This document shows, one piece after another, positions 45,381 to 55,181 of a stretch of 64,000 nucleotides of DNA. This DNA is from Ideonella benzenivorans (GTDB taxonomy: Bacteria > Pseudomonadota > Gammaproteobacteria > Burkholderiales > Burkholderiaceae_C). The notes under the pieces were generated by a model, which made no database searches, was not told the DNA's origin, and worked only from the letters and a program-made list of their open reading frames with translations. Where the stretch lies: the NCBI RefSeq assembly GCF_020387415.1, contig NZ_JAGWCB010000008.1, forward strand, positions 1 to 64,000. The letters run 5' to 3'. The translations under genes were made by a program, and so were the position numbers. How positions within the stretch are numbered: the stretch's first letter is position 1; every line of letters begins with the position of its first letter.

Positions 45381-47449
45381 GCCGGCCGCTGATCCGTCTG
45401 GCCGGCACGGCGCTGCTGATCGCCACCCTGCTGCCCTCACAGGCCCAGCCGGTGTTCCCGCCGCCGCAGGCTGGCCTGGGGCAGGCCCTGAGCGATGTGT
45501 CCGAGGGCTGGCGTGCGCGTGGCGAGGATGATCCGCAGGCCGTGCTGGCCGAGCTGGCGCAGTCGGCCATGCCCGTGGGCGGGGTGGCCGCGCCGGCCTG
45601 GCAACGCATGCGGGCGCGCACACGCGGCCTGGTGGCCGCGCGTTCCGGCTTGCCGGACGACGTGCGCCGGGCCCTGGCCGCGCTGACCGCCTTGGAGACG
45701 GACGTTCCGGACGACCCGCGTTGGCGTGCGGGCCTGCAGGGCGATCGCGCCCTGATCCAGGCGCAGTTGCACGACCTGCAGGGCGATTCCGTGGCGGCCG
45801 TGCGGTTCGGCCGCGAGGCCGACCAAGCCTACGAACAGGCCTGCGGCTCGCGCCAGCCCGCCGCCGATTGCGACTACCGGGCCTGGTGGGAGGCCCTGCA
45901 CCTGTTGGCGCAGCGGGCCGACGTGCGGGGCGACCTGGTGGCCGCGTTGAGCCTGGCCGAGCGCGCCCACAGCGTGGCCGGGCGGGCGGCCGACCTGGGG
46001 CTGGAGGCCTGGAGCCTGGCCATGCAGGCGGTGTTCCAGCAGGCGCTCAGCCACGACACCCAGGCCCGCACGCTGATGGCGCAGGCCGACCGTCTGGCGC
46101 ACCGCCAGAACGATGACCGGGCCGAGCTCTGGGTGCGCTTTGCCGAGGCGCGCATGGCCCTGGTCGATGGCGACCCAGCGGCCGCGTTGCGGCTGATGCA
46201 GCAGGCCCGGCGTCTGGCCGTGGCCACCGGATCGGCCCGGCTGGAGGCCCAGATCCTGCCCAGCCTGAGCGACCTGCTGCGCCGGACTGGCCACCCCCAG
46301 GAGGCCTTGCAGGTGGTGGAGCGGGCCTACCCCGTGCTGCAGCGCCACCATGAGCTGCGGGGCCAGCCCACCTTGCTGCACAACGGGGGCCTGGCCAAGC
46401 TGCAGCTGGGGCAGGTGGCCCAAGGGCGTGCCGACCTGGAGCGGGCCCTGCAGCTGTGGCAGACGGCAGGGGCCCGGGGCGCCATGGCCGTGGCGCTGCA
46501 GGAGGGCTCCGACGCCCTGGCGGCCTTGGGGGATGTGCGCGGCGCCCTGGATCTGCTGCACCGCAGCCAGGGCCTGCGGGCCCTGGTCAATGCAGACAAC
46601 CAGACGGCCATCCTCTCGCAGATGCGGGCGACCTACCGCACCGAGTCCGAGCGGCGCGAGCTGGACCTGCTGGAGCGCGAAAACGCGCTGCGCTCCTCGC
46701 ACCTGCAGACGCAGGTCCTGATTGAGCGGGTCTGGATCGCCGCCATCATCCTGCTGGGGCTGGCGGGCGCCGTGGTGGGGCTGCTGGCGCTGCGCGCCCG
46801 CGACGCCACCCGCCGGCTGCGCCACAGCGAGGCCTTGCTGCGGGTGCAGAGCGAGCGCGACCCCCTCACCGGGCTGGCCAACCGCCGCCACTTCCGCGAG
46901 GTGCTGGCCACCCAGGGCGCCTGCTTCCAGGGCGCGCTGATGCTCGTGGACATCGACCACTTCAAGCGCATCAACGATGAGTTCGGCCATCCCGCCGGCG
47001 ATGCGGTGCTGGTGGAGGTGGCGCGGCGCCTGGGCAGCTCGGTCCGGGCCGGCGATCTGGTCTGCCGCTGGGGCGGGGAGGAGTTCCTGATCTACGCCCC
47101 CGACCTGCAGGGGGAGGCCCTGGATGCCCTGGCGCTGCGGGTCTTGCGGGCCTTGGGCGACGAGGCCGTCCCTCTGGGGGAGAAGCGGGTCCTGCCGATC
47201 TCGGCCTCGCTGGGCTACGCCGCCTTTCCGCTGCCGGCGCATGCGGTGGCGCTGGGCTGGGAGCGGGCGGTGAACCTGGTCGACATGGCGCTCTACACCG
47301 CCAAGTCCATGGGCCGGGACCGGGCGGTGGGCCTGCAGTCCGTGCGCGCCGCCGACAGCGCCGCGCTGGAGACCGTGGAGGCGGATTTCGAGGCGGCCCG
47401 GCTGGCCGGGGATGTCTCGCTCAGCGTCACCCTGCGCTGGGGCGCTTGA
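45377..47449 (+). CDS. TPR-repeat diguanylate cyclase (GGDEF), second of two
   Basis: The 690-residue protein has a signal peptide (about 1-23), a periplasmic TPR-like domain (about 70-430), a span (about 452-472) and a GGDEF domain with RWGGEEF (about 564-570) and I-site RAGD. It has the same layout as the upstream gene, so the two are likely tandem duplicates, translationally coupled by a 4-bp overlap. Periplasmic TPR sensing may differ between them. Confidence 0.85.
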   Translation: MSRPLIRLAGTALLIATLLPSQAQPVFPPPQAGLGQALSDVSEGWRARGEDDPQAVLAELAQSAMPVGGVAAPAWQRMRARTRGLVAARSGLPDDVRRALAALTALETDVPDDPRWRAGLQGDRALIQAQLHDLQGDSVAAVRFGREADQAYEQACGSRQPAADCDYRAWWEALHLLAQRADVRGDLVAALSLAERAHSVAGRAADLGLEAWSLAMQAVFQQALSHDTQARTLMAQADRLAHRQNDDRAELWVRFAEARMALVDGDPAAALRLMQQARRLAVATGSARLEAQILPSLSDLLRRTGHPQEALQVVERAYPVLQRHHELRGQPTLLHNGGLAKLQLGQVAQGRADLERALQLWQTAGARGAMAVALQEGSDALAALGDVRGALDLLHRSQGLRALVNADNQTAILSQMRATYRTESERRELDLLERENALRSSHLQTQVLIERVWIAAIILLGLAGAVVGLLALRARDATRRLRHSEALLRVQSERDPLTGLANRRHFREVLATQGACFQGALMLVDIDHFKRINDEFGHPAGDAVLVEVARRLGSSVRAGDLVCRWGGEEFLIYAPDLQGEALDALALRVLRALGDEAVPLGEKRVLPISASLGYAAFPLPAHAVALGWERAVNLVDMALYTAKSMGRDRAVGLQSVRAADSAALETVEADFEAARLAGDVSLSVTLRWGA

Positions 47450-47476
47450 GAGGCCCGCCTCGGGGCCGTGCGTCCG

Positions 47477-47692
47477 TCAGGGGGTCTTGTCGCTGCTGCC
47501 GGTGGCGGCATCCACGGTGGCGCCCACCACCTTGCCGGTGACTTCGACCCCGGTGCTGACCACGGCGGCGCCGACCGAGATCACCGCGCCGGTGGCGGCC
47601 CCGGCCACCTCGACCACGGCGCAGCCCGTCAGGGCAGAGGTCCAGACCAACAAGGCCAGACCGGTCAGCGGCAGGGGGCGGGGCAGGCGCAT
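47477..47692 (-). CDS. Small lipoprotein (NF038104-type)
   Basis: The 71-residue protein has a lipobox (LTGC, cysteine at about 24), followed by a Val/Gly/Ala-rich segment (VVEVAGAATGAVISVGAAV). Such short lipoproteins are common in Burkholderiales next to BPSS1780-type proteins. The role is unknown. Confidence 0.75.
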   Translation of the reverse strand: MRLPRPLPLTGLALLVWTSALTGCAVVEVAGAATGAVISVGAAVVSTGVEVTGKVVGATVDAATGSSDKTP

Positions 47693-47704
47693 GCGGGGCT
47701 CCAG

Positions 47705-48535
47705 TCAGGGCGAAGGGGGGAGGGTGGGGTCCTGTTCCGGCGCTTCCGGCTGGCCAAAGCTGTCGCGGAAGGTGAAGAACAAGGACGCATAGTAGGCCGA
47801 GGTCAGCACCAGGGCCAGCGGCATCGTCAGCAGCCCCAGCAGCGAGCTGCCGCCCAGCAGGCCGACCAGCAGGCTCAGCACCAGCCCGGTGGCCATCATC
47901 AGGCCCATCCAGGCCAGGCCGTAGACCAGCATCGCCGCGCGGGTGTGCCACAGGGCCAGCACGCTGGAGAACATGGCCTGGGCCGGCCGCTGTCCGGCCC
48001 AGCACACCAGGGCCGGCGCATGCCAGAAGGGCAGGCTCAGCAGCAGCGTGACCGAGACCCGGGCCAGCACGCCGGCCATCACCCCGGGGGCATCGGCCAG
48101 GCGGGCCACCTCGTCGGGATCCGGGTTGTTGGCGGTCAGAGCCTGCATCAGGTCCTCCACGCCACCGTGGTCGATCAGCTTGCAGGCCATCAGCAGCAGC
48201 AGGGTGCCGAAGGCATAGCCCAGGCTCAGCGTGAGCAGGCCGCGCCGGCGCTCCGAGGGCAGGTGGCGCCAGGGGGCGAAGAACACACCCAGCTGCGGGC
48301 GCACACCGCGCTGGCTGGCGGCCGTGGCCATCATGTAGGCCAACGTCAGCAGCGGGATGCCGGCCAGCACCAGCAGCTCACCGAAGCCGGGCAGCAGAGA
48401 CAGCACCGCGCCGGCCAGCATGAAGGCCACGAACAACGCGCTGTAGCCCAGCGGGTGGCGGAAGAACTCCCGCACCCCTTGGCGCACCCATTGAAGCCCC
48501 TGTGCGGCGGGCACCGTCTTGAGTGTGAGTTTCAT
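47705..48535 (-). CDS. BPSS1780-type integral membrane protein
   Basis: The 276-residue protein has about six hydrophobic spans and the amino-terminal FRHPLGYSALFVAF segment. This matches the BPSS1780 family of Burkholderiales membrane proteins of unknown function, usually encoded near a small lipoprotein and thrB, as here. Confidence 0.8.
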   Translation of the reverse strand: MKLTLKTVPAAQGLQWVRQGVREFFRHPLGYSALFVAFMLAGAVLSLLPGFGELLVLAGIPLLTLAYMMATAASQRGVRPQLGVFFAPWRHLPSERRRGLLTLSLGYAFGTLLLLMACKLIDHGGVEDLMQALTANNPDPDEVARLADAPGVMAGVLARVSVTLLLSLPFWHAPALVCWAGQRPAQAMFSSVLALWHTRAAMLVYGLAWMGLMMATGLVLSLLVGLLGGSSLLGLLTMPLALVLTSAYYASLFFTFRDSFGQPEAPEQDPTLPPSP

Positions 48536-48539
48536 GCGC

Positions 48540-49508
48540 TCAGACCTGGGCGTGCCAGGGCCGCTCGGCGGCGTCGCGCAGCACCCGCTCGAAGTGCGAC
48601 GGATCCTTGGGCTGCAGCAGGCTGGCCTCGCGTGGCAGATGCCAGTCCGCCAGGCGCGAGAGCCAGAAGCGCAGCGCCGCGGTGCGGCGCATCGAGGGCA
48701 GCAGCCGCAGCTCGGTGCCCGACAGTGGGCGCTCGGCCTGGTAGGCGGTCATCAGCGCCTCGGCCCGGGGAAGGTCCAACTGGCCGCTCTCCAGGTCCAC
48801 GCACCAGTCGTTGAGCACCACCGCCAGGTCGAACATGAAGGTGTCGGTGCCCGCGAAGTAGAAGTCGAACACGCCGCTCAGCCGCTCGCGACCGGGCAGG
48901 CCGTGGAACATCGCGTTGTCGCGGAACAGGTCGGCGTGCACCGCCCCCTGGGGCAGGCTCTGGTAGGCCGCGCTGGCATGCACCTCGCGCTGGTGGGCCA
49001 TCTCCTGGTCCAGCAGCGCGGCGTCGGCGGCCGACAGGTGCGGGCGCACCACCGGCGCGGTGGCCTCGCGCCAGGGCAGACCGCGCAGGTTGGGCTGCTG
49101 CAGCGGGAAGTCCGCCACGGCCCGGTGCATGCGGGCCAGCACCCCGCCCAGCTCGCGGCAGTGGTGCAGGTCCGGCGCCTCCAGGCTTTCGCCCTGCAGG
49201 CGGTTCACCAGCGCGGCGGGCTTGCCCGCCACGGTCTGCACCAGTTCGCCCTGCAGATTGGGCCGGGGCTCGGGTACCGGCAGGCCGCGCTGGGCCAGGT
49301 GCTGCATCAACCGCAGGTAGAAGGGCAGTTGTGCGTGCGACAGGCGCTCGAACAGCGTCATCACCCACTCGCCTTCCGGCGTGGTGACGAAGTAGTTGGT
49401 GTTCTCGATGCCGCTGCCGATGGGCTGCAGCGCGCGCAACGGGCCCAGCCCCAGCTGCTGGAGCAGGGTGCCGGCCTGTTCGGCGCTGACCTCGGTGTAA
49501 ACCGCCAT
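48540..49508 (-). CDS. thrB: Homoserine kinase, APH-fold type
   Basis: The 322-residue kinase of the aminoglycoside-phosphotransferase fold has GIENTNYFVTTPEGEWVM (about 33-50), catalytic AVHADLFRDNAMF (about 190-202) and metal-binding FDFYFAGTDTFMFDLAV (about 214-230). It phosphorylates homoserine in threonine synthesis, replacing the GHMP-type enzyme. Confidence 0.9.
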   Translation of the reverse strand: MAVYTEVSAEQAGTLLQQLGLGPLRALQPIGSGIENTNYFVTTPEGEWVMTLFERLSHAQLPFYLRLMQHLAQRGLPVPEPRPNLQGELVQTVAGKPAALVNRLQGESLEAPDLHHCRELGGVLARMHRAVADFPLQQPNLRGLPWREATAPVVRPHLSAADAALLDQEMAHQREVHASAAYQSLPQGAVHADLFRDNAMFHGLPGRERLSGVFDFYFAGTDTFMFDLAVVLNDWCVDLESGQLDLPRAEALMTAYQAERPLSGTELRLLPSMRRTAALRFWLSRLADWHLPREASLLQPKDPSHFERVLRDAAERPWHAQV

Positions 49509-49559
49509 GAATGTTCGAAGAAAAGAGGGGGAGAAGGAGGAGGCGGTGCGCCGCCGGGC

Positions 49560-49919
49560 TCAGAAGTCCAGCTTGAGCCAGACCCGCTGGCCGGCGGCCT
49601 TGTCGTCCTGCGGCAGCTTGCCCCCTTGCGGCGGCACGATGTCGTAGGCCGGCATGCCGGGGATCTTGGGGTGCACCGTCAGGCGCTGGGTCTGGCCGCG
49701 CACGCGCACTTCCTCGATGCGGATGTGGTCGTCCTCCGTGTCCACGTGCAGCACCTGGGGTTCAGGCACCTTGCTGGCCGGCGGCGGGGTGTCCGTGGCC
49801 GGCAGAGCTGCCGGGGTCGACGCCGCCGGGGCCGGGGCGACCGGGCTGGCGGTCTGGGCCAGGCTGGCGCCACCAAGCAGCAGGCCCGCAAGCAGGGTGG
49901 TCAGGGAGGGGGCGTTCAT
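49560..49919 (-). CDS. DUF2782 exported protein
   Basis: The 119-residue protein has a signal peptide (about 1-21, cleavage after LAQ) and a Pro/Ala-rich linker, then the DUF2782 core (VRGQTQRLTVHPKIPGMPAY). DUF2782 is found beside polA in beta-proteobacteria. No function is known. TAGAAT lies 7 nt before the ATG on the minus strand. Confidence 0.82.
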   Translation of the reverse strand: MNAPSLTTLLAGLLLGGASLAQTASPVAPAPAASTPAALPATDTPPPASKVPEPQVLHVDTEDDHIRIEEVRVRGQTQRLTVHPKIPGMPAYDIVPPQGGKLPQDDKAAGQRVWLKLDF

Positions 49920-49956
49920 GGGGCGGATTCTACGGAAGCACGCACAATCGGCCCCC

Positions 49957-52719
49957 ATGAGCGAGAAGATCCTCCTGCTGGTCGATGGTTCCAGCTACCT
50001 GTACCGGGCATTCCACGCGATGCCCGACCTGCGCAGCCCCGACGGCTTCCCCACCGGGGCCATCCACGGCATGGTCAACATGATGAACTGGCTGCGCGAG
50101 CATGTGCCGGCCGAACATGCCGTCTGTGTGTTCGACGCCAAGGGCCCGACGTTCCGCGATGCCTGGTACCCGGCCTACAAGGCGCAGCGCGCGCCGATGC
50201 CCGACGAGTTGCGGGCCCAGATCGAGCCCATCCACGAGGCGGTGCGCCTGCTGGGCTGGCCGGTGCTGGAGGTGCCCGGCATCGAGGCCGACGACGCCAT
50301 CGGCACGCTGGCCCGGGTGGGCGCCGAGAGTGGCCACACCGTGGTGATTTCCACCGGCGACAAGGACCTGGCCCAACTGGTGACGCCGCAGGTGACGCTG
50401 ATCAACACCATGGCCAAGCCGCCCGAGCGGCTGGACGAGGCCGGCGTGGCCGCGAAGTTCGGCGTGCCGCCGGACCGCATCATCGATTACCTGACCCTGA
50501 TCGGCGACACGGTGGACAACGTGCCCGGCGTGCCCAAGGTCGGGCCCAAGACCGCGGTCAAGTGGCTGCAGGAGCATGGCTCGCTGGAGGGCGTGATGGC
50601 CGCCGCGGACCAGATCAAGGGCGTGGCCGGCGAGAACCTGCGCGCCACGCTGGACTGGCTGCCGACGGGCCGCCGCCTCATCACCGTCAAGACCGACTGC
50701 GACCTGGGCGAGCAGGTGCCGGCCTGGCCGGCGCTGGAGGCGCTGGCGCTGCGCGCGCCCGACCACGACGGGCTGGTCGATTTCTACACGCGCTACGGCT
50801 TTCGCACCAGCCTGCGGGCCCTGGGGACGCCGGTGACTGAGGGCGCTGCGGCTGGCGAGGCGCCGAGCCCGGATGGCGTGGCCCCTGCTGGAGCCGCCCC
50901 GTCGCGGGTGCTGGCCCGGGACTATGAAACCGTCACCACCTGGGACGCGCTCGACACCTGGATCGCCCGCCTGAAGGCCGCGCCGCTGGCCGGGCTGGAC
51001 ACCGAGACCGATTCGCTTGATGCGATGCGCGCGCGCATCGTCGGCATCAGCTTCGCGGTGGAACCCGGCCATGCGGCCTATGTGCCCACCGGCCATGACT
51101 ACCCCGGCGCGCCGGACCAGTTGCCGCTGGACGAGGTGCTGGCGCGCCTGCGGCCCTGGCTGGAGGACGCTGCCGCGCCCAAGCTGGGGCAGAACATCAA
51201 GTACGACCTGCATGTGTTCGAGAACCACCGCATCCGCGTGCGGGGCTATGTGCACGACACGCTGCTGGAAAGCTATGTGCTGGAGGCCCACAAGCCGCAC
51301 AGCCTGGAGAGCCTGGCCGACCGCCACCTGGGCCGCCACGGCCTGAGCTACGAGGACCTGTGCGGCAAGGGCGTCAACCAGATCCCGTTCTCACAGGTGG
51401 ATGTCGAGCGGGCCAGCACCTACAGCGGCGAGGACAGCGAGATGTGCGTGCAGGTGCACGAGACGCTGTGGCCGCAGTTGCAGGCCGAGCCGGGGCTCAA
51501 GCGCGTCTATGCCGAGATCGAGATGCCCACCGTGGCGGTGCTGCAGCGCATCGAGCGCCACGGGGTGCTGATCGACCCGGTTCGGCTGGCCGCGCAGAGC
51601 CAGCAACTGGCCGAACGGATGATCGCGCTGGAGCAGGAGGCCTACGCCATCGCCGGCCAGCCCTTCAACATGGCCAGCCCCAAGCAGATTGGCGAGATCC
51701 TGTTCAACCGCCTGGGCCTGCCGATCAAGAAGAAGACCGCCACCGGCGCCCCGTCGACCGACGAAGAGGTGCTGCAGGAGCTGGCGGCCGACTACCCGCT
51801 GCCGGCCAAGCTGCTGGAGCACCGCGGCCTGGCCAAGCTCAAGAGCACCTACACCGACAAGCTGCCCGGCATGATCAACCCGGCCACCGGGCGGGTGCAC
51901 ACCAACTACGCGCAGGCGGTGGCGGTGACCGGCCGGCTGTCCAGCAACGAGCCCAACCTGCAGAACATCCCGATCCGCACGCCCGAGGGCCGCCGGGTGC
52001 GCGAGGCCTTCATCGCCCCGCCCGGCCATGTGATCGCCAGCGCCGACTACTCGCAGATCGAGCTGCGCATCATGGCCCACATCAGCGGCGACCCGGGCCT
52101 GAACAAGGCCTTTGCCGAGGGCATGGATGTGCACCGCGCCACCGCCAGCGAGGTCTTCGGCATCCCGCCCGAGGCGGTCACGCCCGAGCAGCGCCGCTAT
52201 GCCAAGACCATCAACTTCGGCCTGATCTACGGCATGGGCGCCTTCGGCCTGGCGCAGAGCCTGGGCATCGACCAGAAGGCGGCCAAGAACTACATCGACC
52301 GCTACTTCGAGCGCTTTGCCGGCGTGAAGCGCTACATGGAGGAAACGAAGGAGCGGGCCCGCGAGCGTGGCTATGTCGAGACCGAGTTTGGCCGCCGCAT
52401 CGTGCTGCCGGAGATCAAGGGCGGCAGCGGCCCGCGCCGCGCCGGCGCCGAGCGCCAGGCCATCAACGCGCCGATGCAGGGCACCGCGGCCGACCTGATC
52501 AAGCTGGCGATGATCGCGGTGCAGCGGACCCTGGACGACGAGGGCCGCGCCACCCGCATGGTGATGCAGGTGCACGACGAACTGGTGTTCGAGGTGCCCG
52601 AGGCCGAGGTGGACTGGGCGCGCGAGGCCGTGCCGCGCCTGATGGCCGGCGTGGCGTCCTTCAGCGTGCCGCTGGTGGCCGAGGTGGGCTTCGGGCCGAG
52701 CTGGGAAGCGGCGCACTGA
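49957..52719 (+). CDS. polA: DNA polymerase I
   Basis: The 920-residue enzyme has a 5'-3' exonuclease domain (LVDGSSYLYRAFHAM at the start), a 3'-5' proofreading domain with DTET (LAGLDTETDSLDAM, about 348) and the YSGED motif III, and a polymerase domain with SADYSQIELRIMAH (about 694) and VHDELVFEVP (about 874). It fills gaps in repair and removes RNA primers. CACAAT lies 8 nt before ATG 49957, and the gene faces the DUF2782 gene across 37 bp. Confidence 0.96.
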   Translation: MSEKILLLVDGSSYLYRAFHAMPDLRSPDGFPTGAIHGMVNMMNWLREHVPAEHAVCVFDAKGPTFRDAWYPAYKAQRAPMPDELRAQIEPIHEAVRLLGWPVLEVPGIEADDAIGTLARVGAESGHTVVISTGDKDLAQLVTPQVTLINTMAKPPERLDEAGVAAKFGVPPDRIIDYLTLIGDTVDNVPGVPKVGPKTAVKWLQEHGSLEGVMAAADQIKGVAGENLRATLDWLPTGRRLITVKTDCDLGEQVPAWPALEALALRAPDHDGLVDFYTRYGFRTSLRALGTPVTEGAAAGEAPSPDGVAPAGAAPSRVLARDYETVTTWDALDTWIARLKAAPLAGLDTETDSLDAMRARIVGISFAVEPGHAAYVPTGHDYPGAPDQLPLDEVLARLRPWLEDAAAPKLGQNIKYDLHVFENHRIRVRGYVHDTLLESYVLEAHKPHSLESLADRHLGRHGLSYEDLCGKGVNQIPFSQVDVERASTYSGEDSEMCVQVHETLWPQLQAEPGLKRVYAEIEMPTVAVLQRIERHGVLIDPVRLAAQSQQLAERMIALEQEAYAIAGQPFNMASPKQIGEILFNRLGLPIKKKTATGAPSTDEEVLQELAADYPLPAKLLEHRGLAKLKSTYTDKLPGMINPATGRVHTNYAQAVAVTGRLSSNEPNLQNIPIRTPEGRRVREAFIAPPGHVIASADYSQIELRIMAHISGDPGLNKAFAEGMDVHRATASEVFGIPPEAVTPEQRRYAKTINFGLIYGMGAFGLAQSLGIDQKAAKNYIDRYFERFAGVKRYMEETKERARERGYVETEFGRRIVLPEIKGGSGPRRAGAERQAINAPMQGTAADLIKLAMIAVQRTLDDEGRATRMVMQVHDELVFEVPEAEVDWAREAVPRLMAGVASFSVPLVAEVGFGPSWEAAH

Positions 52720-52755
52720 GCCCATCGACCGCGCCCGGCCGTTGACTGGGCGCGA

Positions 52756-52791
52756 CGTTCGATTCCGCGCCATCCGGCCGGAAATCGAACG
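52756..52791. promoter_or_regulatory. Inverted repeat between polA and acxA, candidate activator site
   Basis: CGTTCGATT (52756-52764) and AATCGAACG (52783-52791) are perfect inverted arms with an 18-nt spacer that itself is GC-rich. It lies 114-149 bp upstream of the sigma-54 promoter, the usual distance for an enhancer of an AcoR-type activator. It could also be a weak terminator for polA, but no T run follows. Confidence 0.45.
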
Positions 52792-52904
52792 CCTGCGGCG
52801 GCGTCGTTCGGCGCTGCTGCGGCGCAGCAACCCTCGGGGTCTTCACCAGGGGCGCTGAACAAAATCAAGCACTTGGCACGGGGCCGCCGGGAGGCGGGCC
52901 GCCG

Positions 52905-52920
52905 TGGCATGGGCACTGCA
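52905..52920 (+). promoter_or_regulatory. Sigma-54 promoter of the acetone carboxylase operon
   Basis: TGGCATGGGCACTGCA matches TGGCACG-N4-TTGCW: GG at 52906-52907 and GC at 52918-52919 are exactly 12 bp apart, the -24/-12 spacing. Transcription would start near 52931, giving a leader of about 65 nt before acxA at 52998. It agrees with the sigma-54-dependent AcxR-type activator encoded at the operon's far end. Confidence 0.75.
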
Positions 52921-52997
52921 ATGACTTGCACGAGACCAGCGCATGGTCTCCGGCGACCGGACCACCGGCGCCGCATCCCAACGATGGAGACAAGCTC

Positions 52998-55163
52998 ATG
53001 CAAGTGCAGCAATCCAAGGTGCAGGTGATGGGCATCGATGCCGGGGGCACGATGACCGACACCTTCTTCGTCCGCGAGGACGGCCGCTTCGTGGTCGGCA
53101 AGGCCCAGAGCAACCCGGCCGACGAATCGCTGGCCATCTTCAACTCCTCGCGCGACGCGCTGGCCCACTGGCAGCGCGATGTGGACGACGTCTACCCCGA
53201 GCTGGTGACCTGTGTCTATTCCGGCACCGCCATGCTCAACCGGGTGGTGCAGCGCAAGGGGCTGGACGTGGGCCTGATGGTCAACAAGGGCTTCGAGCAT
53301 GTGCACTCGATGGGCCGCGCCATCCAGAGCTACCTGGGCTATGCGCTGGAAGAGCGCATCCACCTGAACACCCACCGCTACGATGAGCCGCTGGTGCCAC
53401 TCAAGCGCACCCGCGGCGTGACCGAGCGCACCGATGTGCAGGGCCAGGTGGTGATCCCGCTGCGCGAGCCCGAGGTGCGCCAGGCCACCCGCGAGCTGGT
53501 GGCCGCCGGCGCCAAGGCCATCGTGATCTGCCTGCTGCAGTCGCACAAGAACGGCACCAGCGAGCAGCGCGCACGCGATGTCTGCCGCGAGGAGCTGAAG
53601 GTCCTGGGGGCGGACATCCCGGTGTTCGCCTCGGTGGACTACTACCCGCAGCGCAAGGAAAGCCACCGGATGAACACGACCATCCTGGAGGCCTATGCGG
53701 CCGAGCCCTCGCGCCAGACGCTCAAGAAGGTCAGCGACCGTTTCAAGAAGCACGGCGCCAAGTTCGACCTGCGGGTGATGGCCACGCACGGCGGCACCAT
53801 CAGCTGGAAGGCCAAGGAGCTGGCCCGCACCATTGTGTCCGGCCCGATCGGCGGGGTGATCGGCTCCAAGCTGCTGGGCGAGGCGCTGGGCGACGAGAAC
53901 ATCGCCTGTTCCGACATCGGCGGCACCAGCTTCGACATGGCGTTGATCACCAAGGGCAGCTTTGCCATCGCCTCCGACCCGGACATGGCCCGCCTGGTGC
54001 TTTCGCTGCCGCTGGTGACCATGGACTCGGTGGGCGCGGGCGCCGGCAGCTTCGTGCGGCTGGACCCCTACAGCGGCGCCATCAAGCTGGGGCCGGACAG
54101 CGCGGGCTACCGCGTGGGCACCTGCTGGCCCGAAAGCGGGCTGGACACCGTCTCGGTCTCCGACTGCCACGTGGTGCTGGGCTACCTGAACCCCGACAAC
54201 TTCCTGGGCGGCGCCATCCAGCTGGATGTGGAGCGCGCCCGCCAGCACATCCAGGCCCAGATCGCCGACCCGCTGGGCCTGTCGGTGGAGGACGCCGCGG
54301 CCGGGGTGATCGAGCTGCTGGACCTGCAGCTGCGCGAGTACCTGCGCTCCAACGTCAGCGCCAAGGGCTACAGCCCGACCGACTTCGTCTGCTTCAGCTA
54401 CGGCGGCGCCGGCCCGGTGCACACCTACGGCTACACCGAGGGCCTGGGCTTCAAGGACGTGGTGGTGCCGGCCTGGGCCGCGGGCTTCTCGGCCTTCGGT
54501 TGCGCCTGCGCGGACTTCGAGTACCGCTACGACAAGAGCGTGGACCTGGCCGTGCCGCAGGACGCCAGCGATGGTGAGAAGGCCCAGGCCTCGGCCACCA
54601 TCCAGCAGGCCTGGGCCGAGCTGGCCGGCAAGGTCATCGAGGAGTTCCGCATCAACGGCTTCGAGGCCAAGGACGTGATCCTGCGCCCGGGCTACCGCAT
54701 GCAGTACATGGGCCAGCTCAACGACCTGGAGATCGACTCGCCGGTGTCCTCGGCCGCCACGGCCGAGGACTGGGAGAAGATCGTCACCGCCTTCGAGACC
54801 ACCTACGGCCGGGTCTATGCCAGCTCGGCCCGCTCGCCGGAGCTGGGCTTCTCGGTCACCAGCGCCATCATGCGCGGCATGGTGGTCACGCAGAAGCCGG
54901 TGCTGCCGGAAGACCCGATCGGCGAGGCCACGCCGCCCGCCGCCGCCCGCCTGGGCACCCGCAAGCTCTACCGCCACAAGGCCTGGTACGAGGCGGTGAT
55001 CTGGAAGATGGAAGCGCTCAAGGCCGGCAACGAGATCTTCGGCCCGGCCATCATCGAATCGGACGCCACCACCTTCGTCGTGCCCAAGGGCTTTGCGACG
55101 ACGCTGGACAAGCACCGCCTGTTCCACCTGCGCGAAGTCGGCCACGACGGCCAGACCCTCTGA
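52998..55163 (+). CDS. acxA: Acetone carboxylase beta subunit (HyuA-type)
   Basis: The 721-residue subunit has the hydantoinase-A ATPase fold, with MGIDAGGTMTDTFFV (about 11-25) and DIGGTSFDMAL (about 306). Acetone carboxylase is an alpha2-beta2-gamma2 enzyme that converts acetone, bicarbonate and ATP to acetoacetate, AMP and two phosphates. The beta subunit binds and hydrolyses ATP. The length matches AcxA of Xanthobacter (about 717). A GGAGA sequence precedes the ATG at 52998. First gene of the operon. Confidence 0.92.
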   Translation: MQVQQSKVQVMGIDAGGTMTDTFFVREDGRFVVGKAQSNPADESLAIFNSSRDALAHWQRDVDDVYPELVTCVYSGTAMLNRVVQRKGLDVGLMVNKGFEHVHSMGRAIQSYLGYALEERIHLNTHRYDEPLVPLKRTRGVTERTDVQGQVVIPLREPEVRQATRELVAAGAKAIVICLLQSHKNGTSEQRARDVCREELKVLGADIPVFASVDYYPQRKESHRMNTTILEAYAAEPSRQTLKKVSDRFKKHGAKFDLRVMATHGGTISWKAKELARTIVSGPIGGVIGSKLLGEALGDENIACSDIGGTSFDMALITKGSFAIASDPDMARLVLSLPLVTMDSVGAGAGSFVRLDPYSGAIKLGPDSAGYRVGTCWPESGLDTVSVSDCHVVLGYLNPDNFLGGAIQLDVERARQHIQAQIADPLGLSVEDAAAGVIELLDLQLREYLRSNVSAKGYSPTDFVCFSYGGAGPVHTYGYTEGLGFKDVVVPAWAAGFSAFGCACADFEYRYDKSVDLAVPQDASDGEKAQASATIQQAWAELAGKVIEEFRINGFEAKDVILRPGYRMQYMGQLNDLEIDSPVSSAATAEDWEKIVTAFETTYGRVYASSARSPELGFSVTSAIMRGMVVTQKPVLPEDPIGEATPPAAARLGTRKLYRHKAWYEAVIWKMEALKAGNEIFGPAIIESDATTFVVPKGFATTLDKHRLFHLREVGHDGQTL

Positions 55164-55181
55164 CGCCCAAGGAGACACACC

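Noticed and set aside
52873-52888. TTGGCACG as a second sigma-54 -24 element before acxA
   Set aside because: The position for the -12 GC, 12 bp downstream, reads CC, so the promoter pair is incomplete; the 52905-52920 site fits better.
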